A stretch of 64,000 nt of DNA from Nymphalis io (taxonomy: Eukaryota > Arthropoda > Insecta > Lepidoptera > Nymphalidae), in contig NC_065906.1 in the NCBI RefSeq assembly GCF_905147045.1, positions 10,912,001-10,976,000 of the forward strand, read 5' to 3'. Of the stretch, positions 11,213-21,002 are shown in pieces. Both the position numbers and the translations under genes were made by a program. Under the pieces are notes generated by a model that saw nothing but the letters and a program-made list of their open reading frames with translations, did no database searches and was not told the origin of the DNA. The stretch's first letter is position 1; every line of letters begins with the position of its first letter.

Positions 11213-11325
11213 GTGCTGGCTCATCAGGATAGGTAACACTCTATCATTAGTAAAATCGTTAGACAATAAAACTTGGTATTGCTGTTTTCCAGTTTGAAGG
11301 GTAAACGAGCCAGTCAGGTAAAAAT
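11213..11325 (+). mobile_element. SINE-A 5' fragment, diverged
   Basis: GGCTCATCAGGATAGGTAAC, an ACTTGGTATTGCTGTTTTCC block and AGTTTGAAGGGTAAACGAGC follow the SINE-A 5' half with many substitutions. Confidence 0.6.
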
Positions 11326-11547
11326 ATCATAATATCACATCACATATCACATTGATTGGCGGAGTATTTTGAAATTCTAGCATTACAGTGTTTATGGTTG
11401 AATGTGACCACATACATACCGGTGGGTTTATATACATCGCTTATCAAAAACTTTCTCCACAAAATAGAGGAAGCATTAGTCTAACAGTGGAAAATTAGAG
11501 GCTATTACTATATAATGAATCAAATATTTAATTGTAATGGATAATTA

Positions 11548-11826
11548 AACGCGTGAATCTTAACGGATGATCGTGGGTTCAAACCCGGGCAAGCACCACT
11601 AAATTTTCATTTGCTTAATTTGTGCTTATAATTCGTCTCGTGCCTGATGGTAAAGGAAAACATCGTGAGGAAACCTGCATGTGTCTAATTTCATTGAAAT
11701 TCTGCCACATGTGTATTCTACCAACCCGCATTGGAGCAGCGTGATGGGATAAGCTCCAAACCTTCTCCTCAAAAGGAAGAGAAGGCCCTAGCCCAGCAGT
11801 GGGATATTAACAGGTTGTTACTGTTA
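11548..11826 (+). mobile_element. SINE-B copy, head truncated
   Basis: Starts at ACGCGTGAATCTTAACGG, has the B box GGGTTCAAACCC near 11577 and the full body to CAGCAGTGGGATATTAACAG with a (GTTACT)-type tail. The A box is absent. Confidence 0.9.
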
Positions 11827-12664
11827 CTCTTAATGTTTTACTTTACCCTTATAAAACAACTTCTAAAATATACAACTTCATAATTCTTATTTCATTTTAT
11901 TCCAGCAAGAGATCGATAAGAACCGATCTAATTCTGGTCAAACACTAAGATACGGGTCTACTCAGTAACGAGATGTTTCGATACGTTTATTTTTCTACTA
12001 AATTGCTTCTTGATTAAAGACCACTTAGATCTGAGGACTTGGGCAACTAATCTATTGTATATTTATATTGATAAAGTTATCCTTGATTTTGTTTGTATGC
12101 CATCTCGGCTTTTTTTAGAAAAGTAAAAGTAAAGGTAAAGTAAAAGTTAAGTAATAATCTGTATATGTCCCACTTCTGGGCCAAAGATTCGTTAAACGTT
12201 TGGAATTTATTGCACTCATGTTAATCTTTAAGAAGACTAAAGTTTTTGTGGTATTGTTAAAATTCTTTATCCCTTAAAATCTCTTAAAACTCCCACATAA
12301 TGTATATAAATAAAATAAAACAACGATTAACGTCCTATTTTATTATAATGTATACGATTACCGAAATTTATATATATATCATTAACTTGAACTACGATTT
12401 TTGAGAAAGACAAATGTTTTCTGAGCCCACACCGTGGCCTTATTCTATTAAATGGGGATTAGTGTACGCGCTTATTTAAAACACTTCTAAAAATTTTCAT
12501 TTCATTGATTAAAATATAATTCCAAATAATTCCATTCCGTTCCGTTGTTATAACGTATAACAAACGTAGCTGTGCGTTGCGCGTTATGTGAAAGTAATTT
12601 TGTCTGCCTGTCTGTTACACGTTCACTGCTAAACCTCTGAACTTATTTTAACGAAATAGTATTC
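11827..12664. other. AT-rich spacer with SINE-B scraps
   Basis: A minus-strand SINE-B scrap is split in two (GCCATCTCGGC at 12100-12116; ATGTCCCACTTCTGGGCCAA at 12155-12215). A lepidopteran repeat fragment (TGTCTGTTACACGTTCACTG) lies at 12605-12660. No gene is seen. Confidence 0.4.
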
Positions 12665-12805
12665 ACCGAGATGGCCTAGTGGTTAGAACCGATGATCATG
12701 AGTTCAAACCCGGGCAAGCATCACCGAATTTTCACGTGCTTAATTTTTGAATTTAATTCATTTTTACGATGAAGGAAAACATCGTGAGGAAACCTGCATG
12801 TGTCT
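12665..12805 (+). mobile_element. SINE-B 5' half, split by an RTE insertion
   Basis: A box within GAGATGGCCTAGTGGTTAGA, B box GAGTTCAAACCCGGGC, then the body to AACCTGCATGTGTCT. The sequence resumes at 15966, past the RTE element, with the repeated GCATGTGTCT. The SINE is therefore older than the RTE insertion. Confidence 0.9.
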
Positions 12806-15800
12806 CAATCAATCAATCAACAGCCAATCGTTGTCCACTGCTGAACATAGGCCTCTCCCAAGGTGCGCCAAAGCTCCCTGTCCTCCGCCTTCCGCATCCA
12901 GTTGGTGCCCGCCACCTTCTTAAGGTCGTCGGTCCACCTGGCTGGAGGGCGCCCTACGCTGCGCTTGCCGATTCGCGGTCTCCACTCTAGGACTCGTCTG
13001 CTCCAACGGCCATCGGTCCTACGACATACGTGACCAGCCCACTGCCACTTCAGCCTGCTAATTTTGCAAGCTATGTCGGTGACTCCGGTTCTTTTCCGGA
13101 TAATCTCATTTCTGATCTTATCCTTCAAAGATACTCCGAGCATAGCTCGCTCCATAGCACGCTGAGCGACTTTGAATTTGTGGACTAGTCCCGCAGTTAG
13201 TGTCCACGTTTCGGCACCGTATGTCATGGCAGGTAAGACGCATTGGTTGAAGACTTTCGTCTTCAAACATTGCGATATAGACGACTTGAGGACTTGACGA
13301 AGGTTGCCAAATGCTGCCCATCCCAAGCGAATTCTTCGATCGGCTTCCTTCTCGAAGTTGTTCCTACCGACTTGTATTATCTGTCCTAGGTAGGTATATT
13401 CACTAACAACTTCGAGAGGTTTCCCCTCGACGTATATCGGTCCCGGCACGACATGCCTATTGAACATGACCTTGGTCTTGTCCAAGTTCATACCGAGACC
13501 GACACACCGGGAAGACTCGCCTAGGCTACGCAGCATTTCGGTGAGTTGTTCCAGCGACTCTGCTATGATGACGATATCGTCGGCAAATCGAAGGTGTGAG
13601 ATGTACTCGCCGTTTACATTGACTCCATACCTAGTCCAATCCAGCGTTTTGAAAACGTCTTCCAACGCGTTGGTGAACAGTTTCGGGGATATTACATCCC
13701 CCTGTCTCACCCCTCTGCGCAGTTGGATCGCCTTCGTCTTACAGTCCTGGATGTGGACAGTCATTGTAGCGGCGTTGTACAGACATCTCAGTACCTCGAT
13801 ATATCTCCAATCGATATGACATCTCTGCAATGAGTCGAGCACTGCCCAGGTTTCGATGGAGTCGAAGGCTTTCTCGTAGTCCACAAATGCCATACACAGC
13901 GGCTGATTGTACTCTTCGGTCTTCTGCACAATCTGCCGAACAGTATGGATGTGGTCCACGGTGCTGTAGCCTGATCGAAAGCCGGCTTGCTCTGGGGGCT
14001 GGAACTCGTCAAGTCGTCTGGCGAGACGGTTCGTAACGACTCTTGAGAACAGCTTATACACGTGACTCAGGAGGGAGATTGGTCTGTAGTTTTTCAAGAG
14101 GGTTTTATCACCTTTCTTGAAAAACAGTACCACCTCACTCCCGCTCCACGTTTCCGGGGTCTTGCCATGTTGGATGACGGAATTAAAGAGGCTTGCTAGC
14201 TCTTTCAGGACCGGAGTCCCGCCTGCCTTAAGCAACTCTGTTGTGATTCCGTCATCTCCCGGAGCTTTGTTGTTTTTAAGCTGTTCTAGAGCCGCCCTAA
14301 TCTCTCCTTGGTCAACGACCGGGAGCTCCTCGGAGTAATGGCGCATAAGAGGGGCGCGCTGGTCATCAATACTGATTCCCACGGGTTTATCCGATCTTGA
14401 AGAGAACAACTGCCCATAAAACCTCTCTACTTCTCCGATAATCTCAGGCCTAGAGGTAACGACCCCACCATTTTCAGTTTTAAGTTTTGTCAGACGCGGC
14501 CTCCCAAACTTGCGAGCGAACACTTTCGATCCCCGATTTTGCTCAATCGCAGCCTTGATGGCACGGGTATTGGAGCGTCGGAGATCGCGTCGCGTCAGCG
14601 TTTTTATTGTTCGGTTTAAGGCCTTATCTGACAAAAACGATGGTAGTTCTCGTCGTTTTCTCATGAGCTCGAGTGTCTCAGCAGAGAGTTTTGGTGCGTT
14701 GTCTCTTCTCTGTGGCGGAAAACACTTGCGGGATGTGTTTTGCAGTATTTTGACCAGCGTGTCGGTTCTCTCATCAATGCTGCTTATGGTTTCCAACGCG
14801 GTGAATTGATTTTGAAGTTCCATTTGGAACTTTTCGGAGCCTTGAGCAGCTTGGAGCATGGTAGGTCGGAGAGTAGACCTCATCATTCTCGATCTTTCGG
14901 CTTTTAAGTTGATATTTAGAGTGCCTCGAACCAAGCGGTGATCACTTCCGGTATTAAACTTGTTGATCACTGAAACATCTCTAAATATGTGCCTTTTATT
15001 CGAAATGATAAAGTCTATCTCGTTCCTTGTCACGTTATCGGGGCTTCGCCAGGTCCACCTCCTCTGAGGCTTTTTTTGAAAGAAAGAATTCATCAAAAAA
15101 AGCCCCTGCGCTTCGAGAAAGTTTACCAGCATTTGCCCCCTGTGATTTCTGCAGCCCAAGCCGTAAGGTCCGACTTTCGATTCACCGCTATCTTGTACTC
15201 CCACTTTAGCATTAAAGTCTCCCATAACAACATTGTAGTGGGCCCTCGAGGTGTCGTTGAGGGCCTTTGCGATGTCCTCGTACATCGCTTCGACCACATC
15301 ATCAGAGTATGTCGAAGTTGGCGCATATACCTGTACAACCTTCAGGGAGTACCTGTCGGAAAGTTTTAGGACAAGGTACGCTACCCGGTTCGACACACTA
15401 CTGATTTCCACAATGCTGCTAATGAGATCCTTTTTGACTAGAAAACCGACACCACCCTGGGAGAGGTTATCACCTTCGCGGAAGTAGAGTAAGTTACCGG
15501 ACTCTAGAGTTATCGTGTCCTCCCCCTGTCTTCGGACTTCAGATAACCCCAGTATATGCCAGTTTATATGACTTAACTCTACTTCTAATTCGGCGAGGTG
15601 ATGGTCCAGCCTCATCGAGCGTCCATTATACGTTGCCATTTTCAGTCGTTTTATACGGTAGCCTGCCGTGAACCGGTGATTCTTAGCACCCCCTGCCCTG
15701 CCGATACCGCGACCGCTATCTTGGTCGGGCCTAGCGGGCTTGCCGGTAACTGGGGGCCTTTTTTTGGGCGCATCTGCCATTAAGGGAGGGGTTTGCCCAT

Positions 15801-15965
15801 ACTCGCCGCGCTGGGCAGGCGTGTTGGCGAGCGCAGTAGGGGGTAAGATGTTTATGGGAGGGGGGACGCTGCTGCCCATCCCCCCTTTTCCCCGTCCCTC
15901 AGTCGCCTCTTACGACACCCACGGGATGAGATTGGGGGAGTACTATTCTAAGCCGGTACTCCACG
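12806..15965 (-). mobile_element. Full-length RTE-type non-LTR retrotransposon (RTE-1)
   Basis: A 3.16-kb element on the minus strand, bounded by an exact 10-bp target-site duplication GCATGTGTCT (12796-12805 and 15966-15975). Its order is an 86-bp GC-rich 5' UTR with the CGTGGGTGTCGTAAGAGGCG phrase common in lepidopteran RTE elements, one intact 1020-codon frame, then a (TTGA)n tail. The stop codon lies inside the first tail unit, so there is virtually no 3' UTR, which is typical of the RTE clade. Complete ends, a perfect duplication and an undamaged frame indicate recent insertion by target-primed reverse transcription. Other copies lie at 35033-35444 and 61335-64000. Confidence 0.95.
12817..15879 (-). 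CDS. RTE endonuclease/reverse transcriptase polyprotein
   Basis: The 1020-residue protein nicks the target and copies element RNA at the nick. About 80 N-terminal residues are proline-rich and basic. The APE-type endonuclease follows at about 81-320: N85 in MATYNGRSM, E114 in LSEVRRQG, D221 and N223 in GDFNAKV, NEIDF at 286-290 and the SDH catalytic triplet at 312-314. The reverse transcriptase spans about 540-830: NNKAPGDDG, YRPISLLSHVYK, QAGFRSGYS, motif A FVDYEKAFD with D667, RRGVRQGDVISP and the catalytic FADD at 765-768. The C-terminal region contains YGAETWTL and AGHVCRRTDGRW, as in other RTE proteins. All expected catalytic residues are present and no frameshift or stop was found. The first ATG (15879) is used; an ATG at residue 81 would drop only the N-terminal tail. 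There is no ORF1, as usual for the clade. Confidence 0.95.
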   Translation of the reverse strand: MGSSVPPPINILPPTALANTPAQRGEYGQTPPLMADAPKKRPPVTGKPARPDQDSGRGIGRAGGAKNHRFTAGYRIKRLKMATYNGRSMRLDHHLAELEVELSHINWHILGLSEVRRQGEDTITLESGNLLYFREGDNLSQGGVGFLVKKDLISSIVEISSVSNRVAYLVLKLSDRYSLKVVQVYAPTSTYSDDVVEAMYEDIAKALNDTSRAHYNVVMGDFNAKVGVQDSGESKVGPYGLGCRNHRGQMLVNFLEAQGLFLMNSFFQKKPQRRWTWRSPDNVTRNEIDFIISNKRHIFRDVSVINKFNTGSDHRLVRGTLNINLKAERSRMMRSTLRPTMLQAAQGSEKFQMELQNQFTALETISSIDERTDTLVKILQNTSRKCFPPQRRDNAPKLSAETLELMRKRRELPSFLSDKALNRTIKTLTRRDLRRSNTRAIKAAIEQNRGSKVFARKFGRPRLTKLKTENGGVVTSRPEIIGEVERFYGQLFSSRSDKPVGISIDDQRAPLMRHYSEELPVVDQGEIRAALEQLKNNKAPGDDGITTELLKAGGTPVLKELASLFNSVIQHGKTPETWSGSEVVLFFKKGDKTLLKNYRPISLLSHVYKLFSRVVTNRLARRLDEFQPPEQAGFRSGYSTVDHIHTVRQIVQKTEEYNQPLCMAFVDYEKAFDSIETWAVLDSLQRCHIDWRYIEVLRCLYNAATMTVHIQDCKTKAIQLRRGVRQGDVISPKLFTNALEDVFKTLDWTRYGVNVNGEYISHLRFADDIVIIAESLEQLTEMLRSLGESSRCVGLGMNLDKTKVMFNRHVVPGPIYVEGKPLEVVSEYTYLGQIIQVGRNNFEKEADRRIRLGWAAFGNLRQVLKSSISQCLKTKVFNQCVLPAMTYGAETWTLTAGLVHKFKVAQRAMERAMLGVSLKDKIRNEIIRKRTGVTDIACKISRLKWQWAGHVCRRTDGRWSRRVLEWRPRIGKRSVGRPPARWTDDLKKVAGTNWMRKAEDRELWRTLGEAYVQQWTTIGC

Positions 15966-16076
15966 GCATGTGTCTAATTTCATTGAAATGTTGTCACATG
16001 TGTATTCTACAAATTCTCTTCAAAAAAGGGAGAAGAGGCCTTAGCCCAGCAGTGGGACATTAACAGGCTGTTACTG
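15966..16076 (+). mobile_element. SINE-B 3' half, right of the RTE insertion
   Basis: Resumes at GCATGTGTCTAATTTCATTG and ends CAGCAGTGGGACATTAACAG with a GTTACTG tail. An internal deletion removes the CATTGGAGCAGCGTGG block. It is the continuation of 12665-12805. Confidence 0.9.
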
Positions 16077-17014
16077 TATGAAGTAAGCCTTGGGTTTACC
16101 AAGAAATTGGCATAGGTTATATTTTTCATATCTAACATCTGTCTAACAAAGCCTCGAACGAAAACTAGACATAGAACATAACACTTCATAGAACATACGT
16201 TTTGATCGTTCTGCGACTCGTTTAACTAAAACAATTCAGATTTTTTTTATATTTTCAAAATATTTTTCATATCACCTAACTCCGATTTATATTTCGTAAT
16301 ATAAATATGATATTATCGTCATTTCAATGCGGACAATTTTACAGTTTGAGATCATATTATAATTATATTCGGGCATAACAATTTCGATGGATATTTCGCT
16401 ATTCCTTTGTTTTTAATATTAATCGGTATACGTATATCATTGATGGTCTAGTGGCTTGCTTCTAAGGTCAATATAAGTAAATAATCTTATATACTTATCG
16501 ATACAATCAAATAATACACGCAAAAATCGTCATCTCATTTATTTTCAATCTTTCAGTATTTTAATAAACACTATCAGAATCAGGACTTTGCAAATATTAT
16601 GAATGGCACAGGTTCCTACCAGACTTTATAAATTTACAATTGATATAGTAAAAAAATAAAATAAAATATTGTATAAGAATTTTCATTAAATCCAAAAAAA
16701 TATGAATTAAAATAGGGATGTCTTAATGCATCCTATTTTTCAAAGCTGCTTATCATCGAGTGTTATCTGGAATAGGGACGCGGTTGAAATTTATTTAAAC
16801 CCGTTATATAAAGTTTCGATTACTCAAAACCATTGTGTTCGTTGTTTGGCCATGAATAATGTCCATATGGGCCGGTAACGACAGTGGTGAATGATGTCCA
16901 TATGGACCATTTACGATAATGGTGTCTTCTTACCTTTGTTAATATTTTATTGGAACATTTCGGTAATTGGATTTATTTTATTTGAATTTTGGAATTTACA
17001 CTGTGCATAACTTA
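16077..17014. other. AT-rich spacer
   Basis: No gene seen. A TGGTCTAGTGG A-box-like scrap at about 16444 may be a SINE-C head remnant. The 35-bp direct repeat at 16855-16924 is listed separately. Confidence 0.4.
16855..16924. repeat. Tandem pair of 35-bp units
   Basis: Two adjacent 35-base units (16855-16889, 16890-16924) share AATRATGTCCATATGG, a CCNNTWACGAY-like middle and ATGGTG/GTGGTG ends, with about eight differences. Each has the dyad TCCATATGG with an E-box-type CATATG. It could be a duplicated binding site or a plain tandem duplication. Confidence 0.6.
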
Positions 17015-17090
17015 ATACCTAGGTGGTCTAAATAAAAGGACGCTGATATTGTGGTTCTGGGTTGAAATCCCAAGCTGGGCGTATTCAAGT
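17015..17090 (+). mobile_element. SINE-C head fragment, old
   Basis: AGGTGGTCTAAATAAAAGGA, then GGTTCTGGGTTGAAATCCCA with a B-box-like core, matches the SINE-C tRNA-like head. The body is absent. Confidence 0.5.
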
Positions 17091-17874
17091 TATTAATCTG
17101 TCGAAGAAATATTTCTTTTCATACATTTTTTAATTGATTTCTGATAGTTTGATTAATATAAAAATATCAATCAATCGCTGATAATCGAAATTCCAACGAA
17201 CGTCTATTACATTTTTCCAAAATAAAATTTATTTTAATAAAAGTCATGATGACGATCATTCACATATACAAAATTACTTTTTCTTTCTTCAGTAATGTCT
17301 TTGCTATAAAAAGCTATAAAAAGTCTCCTAATATATCATAGTGATACCCGAACATCGCACAACAGGAAAATTATTTCCTATAATAACTTCGGTAGTTTAA
17401 TTGCCATATTTTAAATCATAATTTATTTTGCTTAGTTCAGCTAATTTTTTGGTCAAAAAACATTACTTTGTCCAATTGTGACATAAAAATCTGAGTGTAA
17501 CGCTTCTACATTGAATAGAGGAATTTGATTTGACTTAAATTTCTAATCATAGAAGAATTCAATTACTCTAGAGATAAAGCTAGCTGAAATACGGACAGAC
17601 TTCCATTTTATAAATGAAATTCTTAGAAAATCTACGTCAATTTCTAAGACAGTAATATATTTCTGTATACGTTTCTAGCGATAAGAAGTGTAAAGCTAAT
17701 CCATCATTTTTACGAACCAGTAGTGCCTTGCGTTAAGCAAATAGTTCGCAATACTCCATACTCAGCTGTTAACACTAATGCGAAATAATAAGAGTATAAG
17801 TTTATTGTTATTAATCATTATTATTTTTGTCATATCATAATTTCAAAAATTATACATTTCTAAATGATTCAGTG
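17091..17874. other. AT-rich spacer
   Basis: No gene or recognised repeat. Confidence 0.4.
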
Positions 17875-18162
17875 TTTTTTTATAGTATATGAAGGCGGAC
17901 GAGCATATGAGCCACCTGATGGTAAGTTGTCACCAACGCCCATAGGCATTGGCATTGTAAGAAATGTTAACCCTCACCCACATCGCTAATGCGCCACCAA
18001 CTTTGGGAACTAAGATGTTATGTCCCTTGTGCTTGTAATTACTTTGGCTTACTCACCCTTCAAACCGGAACACAATACTAAGTACTGCTGTTTCGCGGAA
18101 GAATATCTGAAGAGTCAGTGGTACCTACCTAGACGAGCTTGCACAAAGCCCTACCAAAAGTA
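17875..18162 (-). mobile_element. SINE-A copy, near full length
   Basis: All SINE-A blocks in reverse order, from the TTTTTTTATAGTATATGAAG tail junction through GAGCCACCTGATGGTAAG, CTAATGCGCCACCAACTTTG and CTCACCCTTCAAACCGGAAC to CTTGCACAAAGCCCTACC. About 285 bp, with moderate divergence. Confidence 0.9.
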
Positions 18163-18529
18163 GAATTTAATACATTTTTTAAATTATATTTAAGAAAATA
18201 ACAAAGGATTACAGTGAGACGACATTTATGGTAATAAAAATAATATAATAAATAAAAAAAAATCACGAATTTCGCATGTAGATTCTAACGAGAAGGACCG
18301 CCAAAAAACTCAGTAGTAAGTCTTATCCACTAATTTGTACAATTACTTATATTAATTAATTGCACTTTCTATTATTTTTTTAATTGTTACCGTCTCGACA
18401 ATCTAATATGTAATCAATTTTGATTTACTTATTTGTAAATACTTTATTGGTTTGTTTTTTTTTTTGATAATATTATATGTATCTTGTTTCTGTATGTCTT
18501 CCTAATAATAAATAAAATAAATCATTTCT
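18163..18529. other. AT-rich spacer
   Basis: No gene or recognised repeat. Confidence 0.4.
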
Positions 18530-18690
18530 ATAGTCTGTTACGCTTTCACGGCTAAAACGCTTAACCGATTTTGATGGGTATTAAGCAAGCTTGAAGAGAC
18601 TACGTTTTTATAAAAACCCCTCCTCAAACAAAAACATCTCCCATCCTTATCTAACATACGGGAAAAGCCGCGAGCGAACACTAGTTTATT
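18530..18690 (+). repeat. Common lepidopteran repeat of uncertain class
   Basis: CTGTTACGCTTTCACGGCTA, AAACGCTTAACCGATTTTGA and the terminal AAAGCCGCGAGCGAACACTA match a very widespread moth/butterfly repeat recalled from many genomes. Its class (Helitron-like or non-LTR derived) is not decidable here. Confidence 0.5.
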
Positions 18691-19179
18691 ACAATTCCAA
18701 ACAGACCCTAGACTAAGTTAATCTGCATTATTATACGTCATCTAAGAATATCTAACATTTATAAACTTTACCAATCAGGTAGTTGAGCGTTCATCAAAAC
18801 CAAAGTCACAAACATTCGTAGAAGGTTGTTAAAACAGTTACCATTATAAAGGGTATTCAAACGATTAGCTAACGAGCGAACAGAGAATTCAGATCACGTC
18901 AGACCGAAATCGGTCGACATTGGTCAGAACATGGAGGCGATTTGTGAATCGAATCAATGGATCATTTGTTGGGACGCGTCTAAAATATATAGATTTTAAA
19001 CGTTAACAAAAACTTGTTACTCGAAGGTTAGCGTTAATTAGGGAGTTTTTTTACATTAATAATAATACAAATTGTTTTAAGTGACTGATAAGTTATACGT
19101 AGTCAGGAAAAAATTTTGATAAGAAGGAGAAATACAAAACAAAGGTTATTATATAATAAAAGGTTGTTACTTGGTGGCA
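18691..19179. other. Spacer with a less AT-rich island
   Basis: 18830-18975 is less AT-rich and non-repetitive by eye, with GACCGAAATCGGTC (a 14-base dyad) at about 18902. A 22-codon frame starts at an ATG in AACATGGAGG. No gene can be assigned. Confidence 0.3.
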
Positions 19180-19280
19180 TTGCTTTTGAATCTTATTCCA
19201 CCACGCTGCTTTAATGCGAGTTGGTGGATACTCATTTGGCAGAATTTCAGTGAAATTCGACACGTGCAGGTTTCATTTTT
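19180..19280 (-). mobile_element. SINE-B middle fragment
   Basis: TTATTCCACCACGCTGCTTT, then GGCAGAATTTCAGTGAAATT and ACACGTGCAGGTTTC in reverse SINE-B order; both ends are missing. Confidence 0.75.
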
Positions 19281-20799
19281 GCAGGAATTATTATATAATT
19301 TACATTAATTGGCCATAATTAAATTAATTCCCTTGATTTGTTTATAAAAATAATGTAATACAACACCGTAACTTATCCCCACTCTGTGGGATAAAAACCG
19401 CTTAGTTTTAGGTAACACAATGCAGTTGATGGTAGTGTACATTGATTTCAATTCAATTGTTCAACAATAACTAACTACATGGGAAACATTTCAGAACACG
19501 CGTTATTTGTAAGGACAGCAAAATAAATTATCGTTGTAATTTTAATGAATTTAAATTACCTTATTATTAATCATTAGATATCGATTATATAATATATTGT
19601 ATTAGAATAAACATTAAAAATTTCATGCCTATAGGAATACTTCCGTAATAGTTTTAGTAGCAAAAAAATTGTCCACCTCTTAATTTATAATATAAGCACG
19701 CTTTCAGCTATAAATAATAACACTCATAATTAATATTAATGCTATTACTCACACTATTAATATCTATATATCTAGACATTTTTTATATGTTCAGGAAACA
19801 AACTCCAAAATAACAGATATAATAAATAATACATAACCAAAGTTTTCACTAGTAACTAATACAAAAATAAAAAGCAAAAAGTAAAAAGGGAGATAAGTAT
19901 AATTAAAATCAAAATTTTAAACAATTATTGTAATGCTCTCTAATTATTATAATAATATTAATATTTTATTGGTTTTTTATATTTTTATTTTTAATATTAA
20001 ATTCATTTCTTATTATTATTTTTGCTTATTTATTTTGTGTTAAAAGCTTGACAGTAGTTGAGTAGTAGCTTAGCAAATGAAGTAAGTAAGAAATGTCTCG
20101 TAATTTCTTATTATAATACTGTTGATATTTCTTTAATAAATATATTATGACTGTTTGGTTCGTTTTTGCAATTCATAATTAAAAAAAAAGATAAAAAAGT
20201 GTTAATTTGTTCCGCTAACCGTATTTATCGAATGAAAATAATACCGCAACGACACCCAAAACAGGAATGAATAAAAAAAATTCCACATGTAACATTTGAC
20301 GGTATAATTTCTGTCACAGCAACGACATTCAATATTTATGACTGACAAACACCATTGTCATTTTGAATCATCCCAATATACACCTTATTTCGATAGGCTT
20401 ATGGCGTATTATTGCTTACATAATTTTGATTCACACGCTTGTGTCGTTGTGCGTAATTAGGGTATGTGGGTGGGTGGCTGGTATGATATGAATTTGAACC
20501 TACCAGCCTGTCTTGTTCAATTTATTTTTAATTTTTAAATATTTGTTCGTTAAACATAAAATAAATTTCCAATAACTTGTTTTTATAATAATAATAATAA
20601 GAGTCCAGTTACTAAAATATGTAAACCGAAAAATGCTTTTCTGAACGACTTTTCTTAATTATTTGAAAAGTTATTTTTTATTTTAAAACTTACCTCTTTT
20701 CATTATTATGTGAGTGATATATGGTAGTTTAAACGATAAATAAAACATTGTAGTAGAAATAATAAAGGGTCTAAAATCTAATTTAAATGGTAGCGTATT
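19281..20799. other. AT-rich spacer
   Basis: Extremely AT-rich, with no gene or recognised repeat. A T-rich 3'-tail-like stretch precedes the SINE-A copy at 20800. Confidence 0.4.
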
Positions 20800-21002
20800 T
20801 TTTTTATAGAATAGGAAGGCGGACGAGCATATATAACCTGATGGTAAGTAATCAACAACGCCCATAGACATTGGCATTGTAAGAAATGTTAACCATCGCT
20901 TACATCACTAATGCGCCACCAACCTTGGGATCGAAGATGTTATGTCCCTTGGAACATAACAATACCAAGTACTGCTGTTTTTCGGTAAAATATCTGATGA
21001 TT
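20800..21002 (-). mobile_element. SINE-A copy, partly deleted
   Basis: Tail junction TATAGAATAGGAAGGCGGAC, ACGCCCATAGACATTGGCAT, ATGCGCCACCAACCTTGGGA, then a jump past the GTAATTACACTGG block to AGTACTGCTGTTTTTCGGT. The head is lost. Confidence 0.85.

Noticed and set aside
13460..13819. 119-codon plus-strand frame opposite the RTE ORF, repeated at 61997-62356
   Set aside because: A shadow of the reverse transcriptase coding strand; its recurrence reflects the two RTE copies, not a gene.
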